From Dirofilaria immitis (lineage: Eukaryota > Nematoda > Chromadorea > Rhabditida > Onchocercidae): a stretch of 64,000 bases of DNA. The notes below the pieces were generated by a model. It was not told where the DNA came from, did no database searches, and saw nothing but the letters and a program-made list of their open reading frames with translations. The position numbers and the translations under genes were made by a program. The DNA is taken from positions 1-64,000 of the forward strand of contig JAKNDB010000105.1 in NCBI GenBank assembly GCA_024305405.1, in the 5' to 3' direction. This document shows positions 14,142 to 29,100 of the stretch, piece by piece (the stretch's first letter is position 1; every line of letters starts with the position of its first letter).

Positions 14142-17100
14142 TCGCAACTGGCCCTTCTTTTTTGTCTTCAATATTCGCTTTTGGCTTTATTTGTTTTTCA
14201 ACAATTTCTTCAACTTGTTCATTTTTCTCCTGTTTTGATGAACAAACTGAAACTTGTGTTGATTCTGAAGTCACACTTATAACAAAAACGTCAATAAGCT
14301 CACGTTCTGTACCTTTTTCTAACTTCAGTACGATTTCCATCTCTTTCAGTTTTTCAATCGCCTTTTTCTTTTGTCTTCAATTATTTCGTGTTTTGATGTC
14401 ACTGGTTTTTCAGTAAATTTTTCTTTATGTTGTTCCATTTTAGCTTGTGTCGCTTTTGAAATCATAGAAAGCACTGATTTCTTCATCGCTTCTGGACTTT
14501 CCTCTTTTTGCTCATTAATATCAAGCGATTCTTTAGTTTCATTTCCCGCTTTTTTATCGGTTCTGTCATTTCTTTCTCAGCTTCTGATGCAAACGTCTCA
14601 TAATATTCTGTTTCATGATATTTAATCGAATATAGAATATCTGAATGGTCGAATAACCTAGGTTTTTCGACGGTAATCGATGTATCAATGTCTTGCTGTG
14701 GCGCTTTAGAAACATCTCGTTTTGATGTGTCGTAAACGTTTTGTATCACTGAAACTTCTATAAATGAAGTAGCAGGCCTTCTTTCAAAGATAGCAATTTT
14801 ACCGATTTCTTCAAATGTCTGAGCTTTATTGATTTTCTGATCTTTGTTGTCTCTTGTATATCTTTTTCTACTTCTTTAAATTCCATACCGTATTTGATTA
14901 TGGTGTGTTCGGTACATGGCACTAGTTGTATCCCTTCATCAAGCATGCCGCTAATTTCATCTTTTGTTGATTGCTCTGTTCGTATTCAAACTGAGATGGG
15001 GAGGTTTGGGAGGTTAGTAGGATTTCGTTGTTTTGGTAGTTTCTGTCTGTCGGTTTCATGTATTTGGAAACATTTTCAACTCGTATTCTTCGAATTTTTC
15101 TATGTTGGTTTTCATTCCATGCTTCTTCGATTCGAATATAACATTCTGTTATAGTCCGTCCGATTGCATTAATAGCTTCACAGACATAATGTCCTTCAAG
15201 AATGTGCTGCATGTAAAGTGTTATGATACCATTCTTGTAGATAACATGGAAGAATCTGAAAATATTTTATTTTACTAGATTATAATTTAATTATTTAATT
15301 GGTCCTTGATTTTTAAAGAGGCAGTCTTGATTTTCATTATTTTGGTTTTAAAGAAATAAATATGATTAATGGGAAATGTTTATTGTTCAATTATTGGTAT
15401 TTATGACGACATCAAAATATGTTATTTAAGTAGCATTATAAATTTGTGTTGTTAATTGTCCTAAGACATTGTGGACAACTTTGTATTTATTTATTTCTTG
15501 TATTTATCATTAGCTTTAGATGGATAAGTTTCTTTTGCACAATCAAAATAAGCTATGATCTATTTGATGCCAGTGATCAGAGCTAAGCAGAGGTCGAATT
15601 TTTTATAAGTAAACAAATAAGGCCATCCACTATTCTACTTGACTACTTTCCAACTATGTGATGTCATTATGGTTTAAGACTGATATACATTAGATGAAAC
15701 CTGGAAATTAGAAAGCTGAATCTTGCAACGATGACAAATAATAAAACTACGTAGGGCTAATTTTTGTGGGAAGCATTTAACTGAGCTTGTTTGTTACTGA
15801 TTATAAACTCACCTATTACTTCTCAGGATCGGACATCCGTTATGAGAAATTCGAATATATGGTGCTGGTAGACCGTCGACAGAACAGCGTAATCCTGTGT
15901 TGAAACCTTCTTCAAAAACATTAAATGACTGAATGAAGTGCGGTGATCTTAAAATTGAATGGTGGAAATATTTTCTCGTTTAACTGAATCTTCAATGGAA
16001 GCTTCAAATTCATCACTTCCAGCAATTATTTGGTATAGAGCAGATCGAATATTAAATGTTGCCTTATATCGGTAACGTGTAATAAGAATTACGTACGCTT
16101 CTACAACATAACTCATTGCATTTGCCACGCAATGCACAGTTGTGAAGACACCGTTATCCTTAGCAAGATTTCTAGCTTGTTCTTCATGTATTTCCAATTG
16201 CCGTTTTTCTAATACACCTTCAAACTGACGTAGCTTAAATCGAGTTTCGCTCTTTTCATTAAATTCCACTGTTTCTGCCGCCTTTAAAAGATTGACATAA
16301 CGTTCAATAATTTCCTTATCTTCTAAAAATTCGTGTAGTTTGTCACTGTGAAATGTCTTCTCAAACTCTACTCTTTCATTAATAGTTTCTCGGCTCCAGT
16401 ATGAAGGTCTTTCAATAATACGATCCTGAAGTGTCCAGAATTCCCTTGCGCTGCGTTTGACTACTTTTAAGTAAGTTCGCGTACGGATAACATCTTCTTC
16501 AATGATTATTTTAAGTAACTTCTCCTCCTTCATTTTTTTAATTTCGTTTTCAATTTTATATTAGCAGAAAGTTTGTAATTCATGACTTTTATTGTTAATG
16601 CTTCTGCTTCAATCAAATAATTCAATGTGCCTGCTGGGATATATTGGTCAGTTGTAATTTCCTCTTTGTCGAATGTTTTCCTTGATTTTCTTTCTTTTTG
16701 ATCTTGTTCAACCATTTCATTTTTCCTCTCAGTTACATCAGCAATTGAGCAGAAGTTTGACATAGATACTGATAAAACTACGGCCTCAGCTGACTCCACT
16801 GAACTTTCTAATTCCATTGCTGTTACCAGTAAAACTTCTGGGTTACATATACGAACAAAACTTCTAGTTTGAGCACTTCCAATACCATTTGTTGCTTCAC
16901 ATACGTACAATCCTTCTTTTTCACCTTTTGTGATTTTCAATATGATAATGCCATCCTCATAAACGGTAAATATATTCCTGAAAACTACCATCAACAATTA
17001 AATATTTTTTAAGGAATGTGATGCGAACTAAAAGGAAAACCGCTTCAAAATAAGGACAAACAGACTTTACTCTTCTATTTGAATTAAATGGTTTAAAAAA

Positions 17101-20100
17101 ATACAAATCTTGCTGATATTGCTATAACACTATGAAAAATAAATAATATATCGTGAAGTATAAGGATATTTGAAGTAAAAATTAGATCATTTCCATAATT
17201 AGTTCTACCTCCAATTTGCACTTACGATAAGAAAAATGAAACTTCCTAATATGTACTCCAAAGTTCACTGGAAACGGAAATCCACTGAATTTGTTCAAAA
17301 ATAGTTGGTAGTTTATTAGTAAATTAAAATAAAGCTTTTCACCTGCTGTCTGCCTGAATTTCTTTGCCATTATACGTCCAGCGAATTGTAGGCATCGGTT
17401 CACCCATAACGATACATTTAAGTTGCAATTCTTCAGTTTCTAGTATGGTTATATCATTCAATGGTAATATGAAGATAGGTATTTGGAATTGAGTTGTGAA
17501 TGAATCTTGTGACGATATCGAACTTGATGATATTTCACCCATGATACGATGCTCCACAATGCTTTCTGGAAGCGAGTTTTCTTTCTTATTAGGCAACTAT
17601 TATTTATCAAGTGTACCTCTTCTCTTCTATAGTACAGAGTGCAAAATATTTTCGAAAAATACAAGTACAAATATCCAGTTACGCTTCACTCGGTTTTACA
17701 ATTATTTTTTATCAAATTTCAAACCAGTCACTAAAAATTATATCATTTACTATTTTATCTGAATATTGATAATCCGAAAAAGCAGTGTTCGATAATCTTT
17801 TATTCATGTTAATACTTATATTAAGAAATTATCTGTTTATTGAATGAGAAGATAAATTTTCCGAAAAAGAAATTAAGAAACTCATTTTACACGAAATTTC
17901 AATTACCTGCAACAATCATCCTACTTTCAGTTTTGCGGCACCAAACAAATTCATTGCTGTACAACTGAAAATTGCATTGTCCTCTTCTGTGACATTTAAA
18001 ACATTCAAAATGTAGATCCCATCATCACATAGAGTTGAATAATGCCTGAAAAATCATAAACATATATTAGTATGTCATTTTAATTATGGAAGTTTTATGA
18101 AACTCATTATATGACTAAATATATCATAACATTTCTACATATTAGCATTTCAGGAATCTAACTAATCATAAAACTGAAACATAAATTAGGTGATGCTTCC
18201 GTCATTTTTCGTATTTTATTCAAATTTTATCATACTCATTATTTTCGATAATAATATCGTTATGCTTCCATTGCACTGAAGGTAATGGATTTCCAGATAC
18301 AACACATTTAAGTTGAATATTTTCTCCTTTCTGAAATATATATTTTTGATTTATAAAATTAAAGGATTCGAATTTCAATATTCTTCACAGATAGAGAAAT
18401 ATATTATATAAAAATAATAGTAAATTTCAAGATTACAAAACTATGAATTCTTTTGAAGATTTTAAAGTAGTCCAGTCTCTGATAAATGATGAACTGAAAA
18501 TGGGGAAAATCGAGGCTTTAGATACATATAAAAAGGAACTCAATAAAGTGTCGATTTCCTTATTATTCAGCTTCATAAATATGCTATTTCAAATAAATAT
18601 TACTTTAACATGCATTTCGCTGTCAAGTGGTAGTTGGATAACAGGTGATTGTCCTCCAGTTGAAGTACTGCTGATTGGTCTTTCATCTGATCCTGCAATA
18701 TGATTGCTGAAAGGTTCATACTGTGAACTCAATTAATTGTTGTTCACAATATTTTGTTTCTGATTCTTATTTTGAGCTTTAATAAATGCATTCAAATAGA
18801 AAAATTACAGCACATAAGGTTAATTTACTTATATGTCTACAGTGTCATGAATTTCAATATCATGAAGCTCAAAATAAATAATAAAATAATAAAAATTTAA
18901 CATAAAAATAATTACAAAATATTATGATGATTCATTAGTTTCTATTTACATTTTCCCACGCTACATTTCCCCATGTTTCCTATCTTGAAGCAATATTTAC
19001 ATTTTCCCACATTACACTCTCATGTTATCATTTCCTGTCTTAGATTTCCAATTCATTTTCCGAACCATCCAACCAGCCAGTTACGAATTATCAAAAACTA
19101 ATTCATCTTAATCCCCTTCAATTCCTCAATCCTCCAATTCTTCAGTTTCATTTTTAAATCATTAATATTGTTCTTGTTGGCTCGTGCGATTATCAATTTT
19201 ATAACGTCGTCCTATTCCTGTTCTACATAAAGAATAAACCTTATTTCAACCTTATTTCGAATCTGTTGTGACATCGACTCAACCAATTCAACAAAGTTAA
19301 CGCAACATGCAGCACAAAAATTCCTTTACTAAATACGACCTTCTGACCTTTGTTCCTTATACATCTCAGTTTTCAAAGGATTATTTTCAATATGAATGCA
19401 CATACAGAAAAAATTTTTTGGATTTGTATTATCAAAAGCGATATAATTACAATTTGTTCGAATGAACAGTACTTTGAACGTGGATAATCGAATGTGTGCG
19501 AACCGTTCCAATTACATTTTCTGCTTCACAAACGAGACTTCCGCTCCAAGTTCTGTCTACACTGTTTATTTTCAGTATATAGATACCATCTTCAGCAATC
19601 ATTGTTATGTTACTGCAACAAATTATTGTCAATGATTTTGAAATTCGTGCAAAAACATGCCTATTCCAATAAATTTGTGTTAAAAGACAACTGCAATAGT
19701 TTCAAGACTTCTTAACTATGGGCTCAAATTAAATTTTCTTAATTATCATATAAAAATTAATGTGTCGTTCTTCTTGATTAAAATCAAAAAAGCAACTTTA
19801 ATAGAGAAATTCCAAATGATACCTGAAATACTTGCCGATGATAAATAAAAGCAAATTAATATTTTATACTTACTAACTTCATCTATTCTTGAATGATCCA
19901 AAACATACTTACTCGCTAGGCATAATTGCTTGTTCATTATGATACCAACGCACTTGTGGCGCAGGCGTCCCATAAATAATGCATTTGAATGAATGGGTTG
20001 CGAATTCTTCAATCTTGTAAATTTCATTTAAACTTTCAGCAAACTGAGGAACTGCATGAATGGAAGATGTGCTAATTTCATCAGTTGATTCATCTAGAAA

Positions 20101-23100
20101 ACATTTTATCAGTTTACTTAATTGAATAATAAAATAAATTCGTTTTCGAGGAGGAACTATTTTCTTCAATTGAATTTTATGGATTTTTTAGCACGACAAA
20201 CTATAGCAAAGAAGTAGATGATGTGAATTATGAAATAAAAATAATTTAGCGAAATTGCAAGCTTGTAACTTTCACATGCTGTGATTTTAAAAATGTTGCA
20301 TAAATAAAAGATTTTAATGTCAAACAAAAATATTGAATGAGCAAAAGTATAAAACATCAAATGAGCAAAAGTGAAACCAAAAACTTATTCATAAAAATAA
20401 CTTTTCGTTAATAATCAAAAATAAGAATTTTGATGAAGTTTAAGAAATTATCGCAAATAGAACTCTGGAAACATAATCCCATTGTTAAGAATGTAAGACA
20501 AATGGATTTATCGATTAAGTTGCTTATTTATTAAATCCCTTCCATTGCGGTCGCTAAAAAGTATTTCTTCTAATTATTAATACTTAAAAATTTCTTAGTG
20601 ATCTGGATCTGGAGTTTTCGTTATGATTCTTCTTGTTCTTTCTCGCTTCAATATAATGAAATGAAAAAGGGAGATTGAAAAGGATTCTTTTATATTATCA
20701 TCATCCCTCATTAATCTTTATTTTAACTCAATAGTGATTCTACTTCGTGAATTATGTCTAAGAAAAAGCAAGACCAAGCGAAAACGGAAATTATTGTGCG
20801 ACAAACATAAATAACAAACCTTCTTTGCAGATATTTTCGCATATGATAAAAGTACATTCGTTGGTTTGTACTGGTGATGTTAAGTTTAAGTGTTGATAGA
20901 GTTCTACACTTAATTGTGTGCGGTTCCATAATGTTTCCATCTCAAAAATATTGTTAAACGTAACTTATATACATATAATCTAAATGTGAAATGCTTTTCT
21001 AGACCTAAAGATTACCTCATTTTTTCGGTTAGTCGTCTTGGCTGAAATACATTTCTTAAATCATGTGATGACTGTATTGTCGGTTTCTTATGCAATTCAA
21101 ACATCATATCAATATTTTTTCAGATTCCTGAACGACATATTCATATGCTGCATTGATAATGTCTTCAACGAGTTCCTTTGTAAACAAGCAGAAAGATCTT
21201 TCACCGAATGCTTTGCAGCTTGTTTCTACCGTGAGATCCATTCCTACAGATTCGTGATTTAAAGCAAGACGACAGATTTCAGTATCATTTTTGTCATCTC
21301 GTCGTTACATTGTTTCTCCGTAACTTCAATAATTTTTTCGGATATAACAATAGTCGATAATAATTCCTTTTCTGGATGAAATTCAAAGGTGGCATCAATT
21401 TCGATGTTCTCAAAAGATGGGACTCGCACATTTGCGAATTGTCTTTCCTTCTGAAAAATTGAGACAATAGCATCATCGAAATAATTTTCTGATTGCACAT
21501 CAAACCATGTTTTGATACATAAATTTTCTTTTTTGCTGCTTCTATCCAGACTTCTGTATTTTCATGCAATGCAGTCACTGATTTAAAATAAACGTGTAGA
21601 TTTCTGTTCATTGTTGAACATATTTCGGAAATTATTTTTATAACATTTGATGAGAAAGCCATATTTGTTCTTTCTGCAATGGTCTGTGCTCGAGTAAACA
21701 TTACTGCTGTAATGTTTTCTGCTTCTGATTGCAATTCAAAATTTGTCAGAAATATTTGCACTTCAAAAGTCGAGGCTTTAAGGTCTAGTTTTACAGAAGC
21801 TTCTTGCTTTTTATGAATATTTCTTCTTGCAAAAATTTCACGGCAAAATTGTGACCAAATTTCAAACGTCAGTTCCGTAGTGGTAATTGAAAATTTCCGA
21901 CTATTTTTCTCGACAACTGTAGGAACTTGCGCCATTAATATCGCCATAATATTATCAGCTTTAATTTGCGCTTCAAAATTCGCTAATGTATTTGTATATT
22001 CTTCACTGGAAGCTTTCAGATACATCTGACTAATATTTTTTGTTTAATCGGTATATGTATATCAGCGTAGAAATTGTTCTGAGGCTGAAACCACACTGTA
22101 GCTATTAAATCAACGGTTTTATATGAGAAGAGATAACTTAATTTGTAAGTATCCGCTCGAATTCGCTCTAAAAAATAACTTCAAGTTTTTCAGCTTCAGG
22201 ATATTCCTCCAGAGCTATTGAGATATATGTATCTTTAACAGATGAAGGTTTCAACTGTCTCTGGATTTTATCTTTGTTAGCAATATAAATATTAACATCT
22301 ACAAAAGCTTCTCGAAAGATCAGCGAATACAATTCGGTTGCGAATTTCACTACATTATCTAAAAATTTGCGACTGTCCTTCATAACAATTGTAGGTGCCC
22401 GTGTTAAAAAAGTAGCCATAATGTTTTCGATTTCGTTTTGAATGCAAAATTTCGCTTTTATATTGATATTTTCTTCTTTTGAAGCTTTCAAATACATTTG
22501 AAGTCTATGAATTTGACCGATCAGGATATCACGATTTACACAGAAATCGCTTTGGACATGTAGTTCAGTAATTAGATTTGCGATAGTGTCAGAAAATGAG
22601 CGACTAAACTTTTGAATTAGTGCTGGAACTTGGCTTAGCAATGTGATTTCTGAGCTTCCCTTTTCCGGTTGCGTTTCAATCATAACCATAATACTTCTTT
22701 CCTGAATTTCTGCACTTTCAATGTTCTCAATCAACGTATCTTCTTGAGAAGAGAAAATTTCTTCCAGATTATGTTTAATTCGTGACCGGAATTCTGCTGT
22801 TTTTTGAACTAAATTATCGGAGAACATAATACTAGATCTTTCAGTAATAGCCGGTGTTCGCAACGATAATGTTATTAGAGCATTGTTTTCCTGAGACTGA
22901 ATTTCGAGTAATATTATGACATACAGATTTGAAGAAGTTGAAGCTCTGAAATTAGCTATGCATGCATCTATTCGTGGTGTTAGAATGATAAAATCAGCAC
23001 AGAACTCTCGAAGCGCGTGATGAGGTCGATATTCAGAAATCACATTAACAACAGTGTCTAAAAATAACCGATTAATTTTTTCAACAATTTTTGGCGTTTT

Positions 23101-26100
23101 TGTCAATAATGAAATCACTGCCGCGTCCATTTGAGATTGAGTGGTGAAAGCTGTCGATATAGTGAAATATTCTGCAGTTGAACCGAAAAATCTTGCGCTC
23201 AGTCGATCCACTGCTACTGTTCGAAAATCAGCAACGACAAAAAGGTTGCGTTCAATGTTCGACCAAAGCTCTAGCTTCAATTTTACTAAACTATCAGTGA
23301 AGTGCCGCTTATTGATTTTGCAGCCGATAAATGATTTCATAAATATTTTTATTTCCACACATTCATCCTGTGTTGGCATCGAAAAATTGTGAATTACTGG
23401 AAATACTTCAATCGCCGCAACCGTCAACTGCACATTGGTCGTTTCAGTTTTAATTAGCAGTATTTTCTTGCTTGTGTGCTGATCTCGATCAAAGTGTGAC
23501 CGCAGCATTATTTTTAAAGACGAAAAGGAATCCATATAATTTTTGCTCATCGCTACAGACGACCTTGTTGAAAAAATTACCGTAGCATTTTGCTGCTGAA
23601 TAGGTCCGCACACTGTGAAAATTTCATCAACTATAACTGCTTTAGAAGCTTTGCATTGAAGATGAAGCATTTCCTTTTGAGCAATAGCAATTTTAATTAC
23701 GCTATTAGAAACTTGTGGCACTCTATATATAACTATTAATTCCAACCAGATGATGTTTATGGCAAACTGTCTTCTAATTTTTTCCGGAAATATGATTAAC
23801 TTTGTTGGCATTGTTGCATCATGATATTCTCGTTCTGATACTCTGTCAAATATAATGGTCTTGTCACAATGTTCAAATGTTAGTGCAGGGAAATGCATTT
23901 CTAGTGTTATCATTTTGGGAATTTTGTTCTTGGTACTCGTTTCCATTCTTTTCATTGGCGAAAACAAGATCACATCTAATTTGATCCAACGATTATCTAG
24001 TTTTGTTTCTAATTTTTCGACAATTTTTGATCGTACAATCACAATAATAGTCAATTGTTCCATAACTGACTGATTTACAAAACTAATACTAAGTTCATTA
24101 CACTGTGAATTGAGATTAATTTGCGCAGATTGTTGTTCAATCAATGTTAGTATCATAGATTCAGCAACAGCATGAGCAACTGAAATAGGTGTAAATTCAA
24201 ACCGAACATGTGTTGTTAACAAATTGCACTCAATAGTGGTTACTTCCACAAAAGTCAAATCCTTGCTAGATTCAAAAGAAGGCTCACGACGTATATGGAT
24301 CTCTTTCTCCATTGCCTGAATGGATAATTCTCGTGAAAGATAGCTGACCGATGCAGACCGTCTTTCGTTTACAACTACTGGAATTTCAAATGACTGCATA
24401 GAAAATCGAAGATCAAAATATTCCTCCATAGCGCATAATTGATACGTCTCAAAGGTGTGCTGAAGATTGACATGATCAAATAATTGCGCAAATGCTTCAT
24501 TCGTCAATGATGGTGTTGGATGTAGCGATATGTCAAAATCTTCGGTGGCGATTTGTTCCTGCGATTCTGTAAATCAGAGATAAACTTCACAATTTGACAA
24601 AAAGTAATTGCGATTTCCAATGATTTTTGTCGCTGCTGTCAAGTTTAAGGATGGCATTGTAAAGATTGGTTTTATAATGAAGCTTTTGAAAAAAAAACCT
24701 TTGAAAATTCTTAGTAAAAGGGTAAGCCAAATTGCATATTGTCTAGATGCAGTCATACCATAATTTTTATACCTTTTTGCTCTGTACCTCATTCGAAAAT
24801 AAATTTCTAAAAAAAAGAACTCAGGAATCCTTTTAAAAATTTAACAAATCATTTGTGCTAAAAATCAATTTTCCAATTTATTAATTTTGCAAACAAATAA
24901 TAATTTCGTCTCAAGGTTTACCAATTACAGTAATTTTTGTAACGGCGGTATATGAATCCTTTATTACTACACCGTATTCGCCCTCATCATTCTTTCGAAT
25001 ACTGTGAATTGTAAGACTATGCTCAAAGCCGTCAGCTGTATCTTTCTTTTCGATCCGTTCATTCTGCGTGATCGGTTGTAGATTCTTACGCCAATCTAGT
25101 GAATATTGTTGCGTAATGGTTTCACAGTGAATTGTTGCAGCTGAACCGGCTGGCACTAATGATTCTTCCACTGTAACTTGATTTCTATATTCTCCTGTAA
25201 TAGAGAATTATCCAATTTAAAATACTGAGGAATTGATTTAATCGAAATTGCAATTTATTGGCAGAAATCAAAGTAAATTCAGATTTTTGTAAAAAATATA
25301 TTAGAGATGTTCTCTTTATAGATCAGTACGTCATAACTTTTATTATAATTCGGCTTTAGTAAATATAGTAGTGGAATTTTTTCGAAAAGGATTTATTGAT
25401 GATATTTATTTAATATAAATTATTTCCTATGAAAAGAAGTTGAACAGATGGATCATTCCATCTTTCTATGCTAATGGAAGGTACGGCAATTTTAAATATT
25501 ATAATAAGTATTTATCTATTGCCTTCATTATCAAATCTGTATAAAATCTTTTAAATGCAACAAATCGTTACTAGTTGTGGAATTTGCTCATGAATACGAA
25601 CTTAGTTTAAAAAAATTGAAGAGTTTCATAGCTATATATCAATAATTACATTTAATTTTGTCTTTTTCCATTTATATTCATAAAGCCTTTTTGATATCCG
25701 TTATGCATGTGTTTCGACTGCTGATGTGATTTGGAATTTTTGAAAAATTAAACTTATATAAAAGAACTTATAAACATTCAGTTGCCAAATGCCAGGTTGA
25801 AATTATGTTTCTTCCATTTATATCCTTTTTATGATTTGAAACTTAATCTCGTAGGCTGATCTGTGCACAACAAACGTTCATATCATAACCAAAACGTATT
25901 GATTCCATCCCCATTAAAATTATACCTAGGATTTATCTAGAAGCCATCGATATCTTACTGGAAGTAATTAGGACAAAATAATTTGCTAATGGAATATCAT
26001 AGGCTTTCTGGTGTCCAATATGAACAATTTTAATGAACTTCTGGGTGAAATAATTTTTGTTTATTTTTATTTTTTTATTAATTCCCAAACTTCCATGACC

Positions 26101-29100
26101 TCATAGATCATTAATCATTTTATTCAAAACAATTCATGCTTAAAATTTTAGAAGAATAAATCTTGAATTGAAATAAATCCACTAGTTTCTATGAATCTAC
26201 CAAGAAATTTTTGATTTAACTTCTTTGTCTTAAATTTTTCGGTTATCAGAGAAATTTCTGAAATCGTGGAATGTTATAACTAATGATAAACCAGTACTCT
26301 TTCTTAATTTACTGTAAAATATTGCGCAGAGCATATTTGGAAAATGAGAATATAGGTCACATGAATTTAGCTATGCTGCAAAAATGCTAACCAAAAAATA
26401 AAATAAAATATTACTGTACAAGCATTGTTAATTGTACATTATTTTCAACAAAACAATTGCTATCTGAATTCAACAAAAAGTAATGAGAAGTGATGGTGAT
26501 GTGATAATCATGAACTGGCATAAGATTGACAGTGATAAGTTTTACTTAACGAACGAAAATGTTGCAAGAACGAGAGAAATATCAGTTAATAACAAATATA
26601 ATACAAATTATCAGACAAATGATGAAACAACAACATATTTTAAAACGACCAAAAATTGGATTCAATTATTTTCGATAAAACACAAAAGATTACCAGGAAA
26701 ATCTATCAAAGTGCCATTTTATAGTAGCGTTTTAAAGGTGCTATAAAGTAGGATTATATAAAGATGGCACAAAGATTCCAAAAACTAACTGCATGGAAGC
26801 TGTAAGTATTCAAACAACTAATCGTAATTAAACTTTTGTTTCTAACGTTATATGATAAAAATAAATCTGTCAACTTTTGAAAAAGTGTGAAAGTAAAAAG
26901 CAGCATATTTTTGATTTCTCTTTAGAAAAGCTTTCTAATCAACAAATTGTTCTATGCTTTTAAAAAGATTTGTTAACAAAAATATCGAGACTAAAATATG
27001 TCTCTTGATTGAGGTAATTTAAATACTTTGCAATTAAGCATCGCTAGTATTTAATTTGACTAGTGTAGACAGCAGCAACCAGATATATTACTTTCAAATG
27101 TTTGCAATAAAAAATTTTTCTTTTGAAGACCTGCCCAGAGAGTACCGAAATCATCTAAGAGTAGAGCTTTGCTTTGTCTTGCAATAATATGAAATGAACC
27201 TTCAGTAATTATCGTTCTACGCATCATTCAGATAAAAAGTCACTTCAAGTTCCGTATCGATGCAAACTGGAGATGAAATCATTCGTTTATAGTCTATGCA
27301 ACACTGACTGCTGAATCCACATTATTGAATAATAAGAATAAATTAAAAAGAAAAATCAATGTAGAGAATTCCTGGAGATGTGTATAGTATGCTTGCTACC
27401 GATGGTTGCTGCACAACTGCTAACTATCAGATGAGCAATCTTGAATTCTATATCGTTGATACAGATACTATAGGATGCTGAATCATCAACTTGTGTATCA
27501 TGAATCACTAAATAATGTTTTAAACCATTCACTACATGTTCAACTTTCGCGTCATCCGAAAACTCAATCTGTATGCCATCTTTGCGCCACACTAATTCCT
27601 TCACCTCATCGCTATTTTCCAACTCACAAGCAATTGTTGCAGTGCTACCCAAAGGTACCAGATACTCACGATAATCATCGTCTTTAATGTCTGTTCCCAA
27701 CGCACTGATGGTCACTTCACGTTCGTCAATGCGTTCTGTGTTAAAAAAGAGATTAGGTAAAAAAAGAGTTAGTTGGAAAAATCGGTTTAGTAATCAGCTT
27801 GAAGTCCGTTTTTGTTAATGAAAATTAAATATCTGCCGTATCACTAATAAAGAAAAATCTTCACTGTATTATAATTAGACGAATTGCGACATAGATTTAA
27901 AGAACAAAATAATGATAGTTCAACTACTCGTATCAGTATTACAAAAAATCAACTATGCTTACCTTCAACAACCAGTGTAACCGTTGTAAAATTATCACCC
28001 AAAAAGCATAATAAGTCCCCTGATCTTCTAGTTCAGATTTATCAATAATTATTCGATGAGAACCAAATTGATCTGCTTCTAACCGTATCCTCTCATTTTC
28101 AGTCACCCACTTCTTGTTATCTTTACACCATTCAACTTTCTGATTAGCATTATTGACTTGACAGGAAATAATCGATGGTTGCCCTTCCATAACAAACAGT
28201 GTTTGTGGTGGACTTATAAAACGTATATCGTCATTGAGTTTTTCAGATGAAACATCGGTATTCTCCACAATGAGGCATGCAACGGGATAAATGACATCAT
28301 TGACTCTAATATTGTAAACATCACCGTCCATTAGGCTCACATGTGAAATAACCAATACTTCCAACAGATCATGACTTATACGATCTATTTTTCCCGGTAT
28401 AATCTGCATCATAGTTTTACCTTTGAACCAATCAATGAGACTTCCAGGAGTTAAAAAATTGTTAAATTCACACGTGATTGTAGCAGTTGATCCTTCTCTA
28501 ACCACATAGTTTGGTACGTTGAGATTTTGCCAACTAGCACTCTGATCACTAAATTCGGTCCAATCAAAAGACTGCTGCGATAATGAGCGGAACGATTCAT
28601 GAGAATGTAGTGAACGTTTTTCAGTTTCGTTTGATTCGGACACAGTCACATTTTGGATCAGTGAATTCCTTGTTCCCGAATCACTGGTCGAGCGAGTCAT
28701 GATAGATTGTACTGTGATATACATGGATACTTCTCCCCAGGAATTTCTTCGAGTAAAGCCCGTGCAACGTCATGCATGCTTCGAGCAATAATATTTACAG
28801 TGATACCGGTATGTTGTTCCTTGTCTTGAACAGCTTCGAATGAATGATGATGATGACGTTCGTCGTCACTCGTCATGCTTATTCGCTCCTCATCGTTTTC
28901 ATTACCAATCACCAGATTTCCCACTTGATAAGAAAGAATACCTTCGCACTGTCCACTGCGCGTTAAAGACAAATCAACTTTAACGGTCTTTGGAAGCATT
29001 AAATCCAGACTAACTGAGTCGCTTATGTGGTCTAAAAGTTTTACTGTGAAGTCTTGTGCATCGTCTGGCTGTTCAATTAAGACATCAAAACTTTCCCCAA

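Noticed and set aside
167..14416. Dozens of plus-strand open frames of 61-73 codons, one per array unit (starting METSIASCSRSF)
   Set aside because: They are the complement of the minus-strand coding repeat, each ends at the same TATAG, and the long frames plus flanking Ig exons are all on the minus strand.
26483..26746. 87-codon plus-strand open frame in the 2.2-kb intron
   Set aside because: AT-driven composition (Asn, Lys, Thr), no recognisable motif, no splice or neighbour support.
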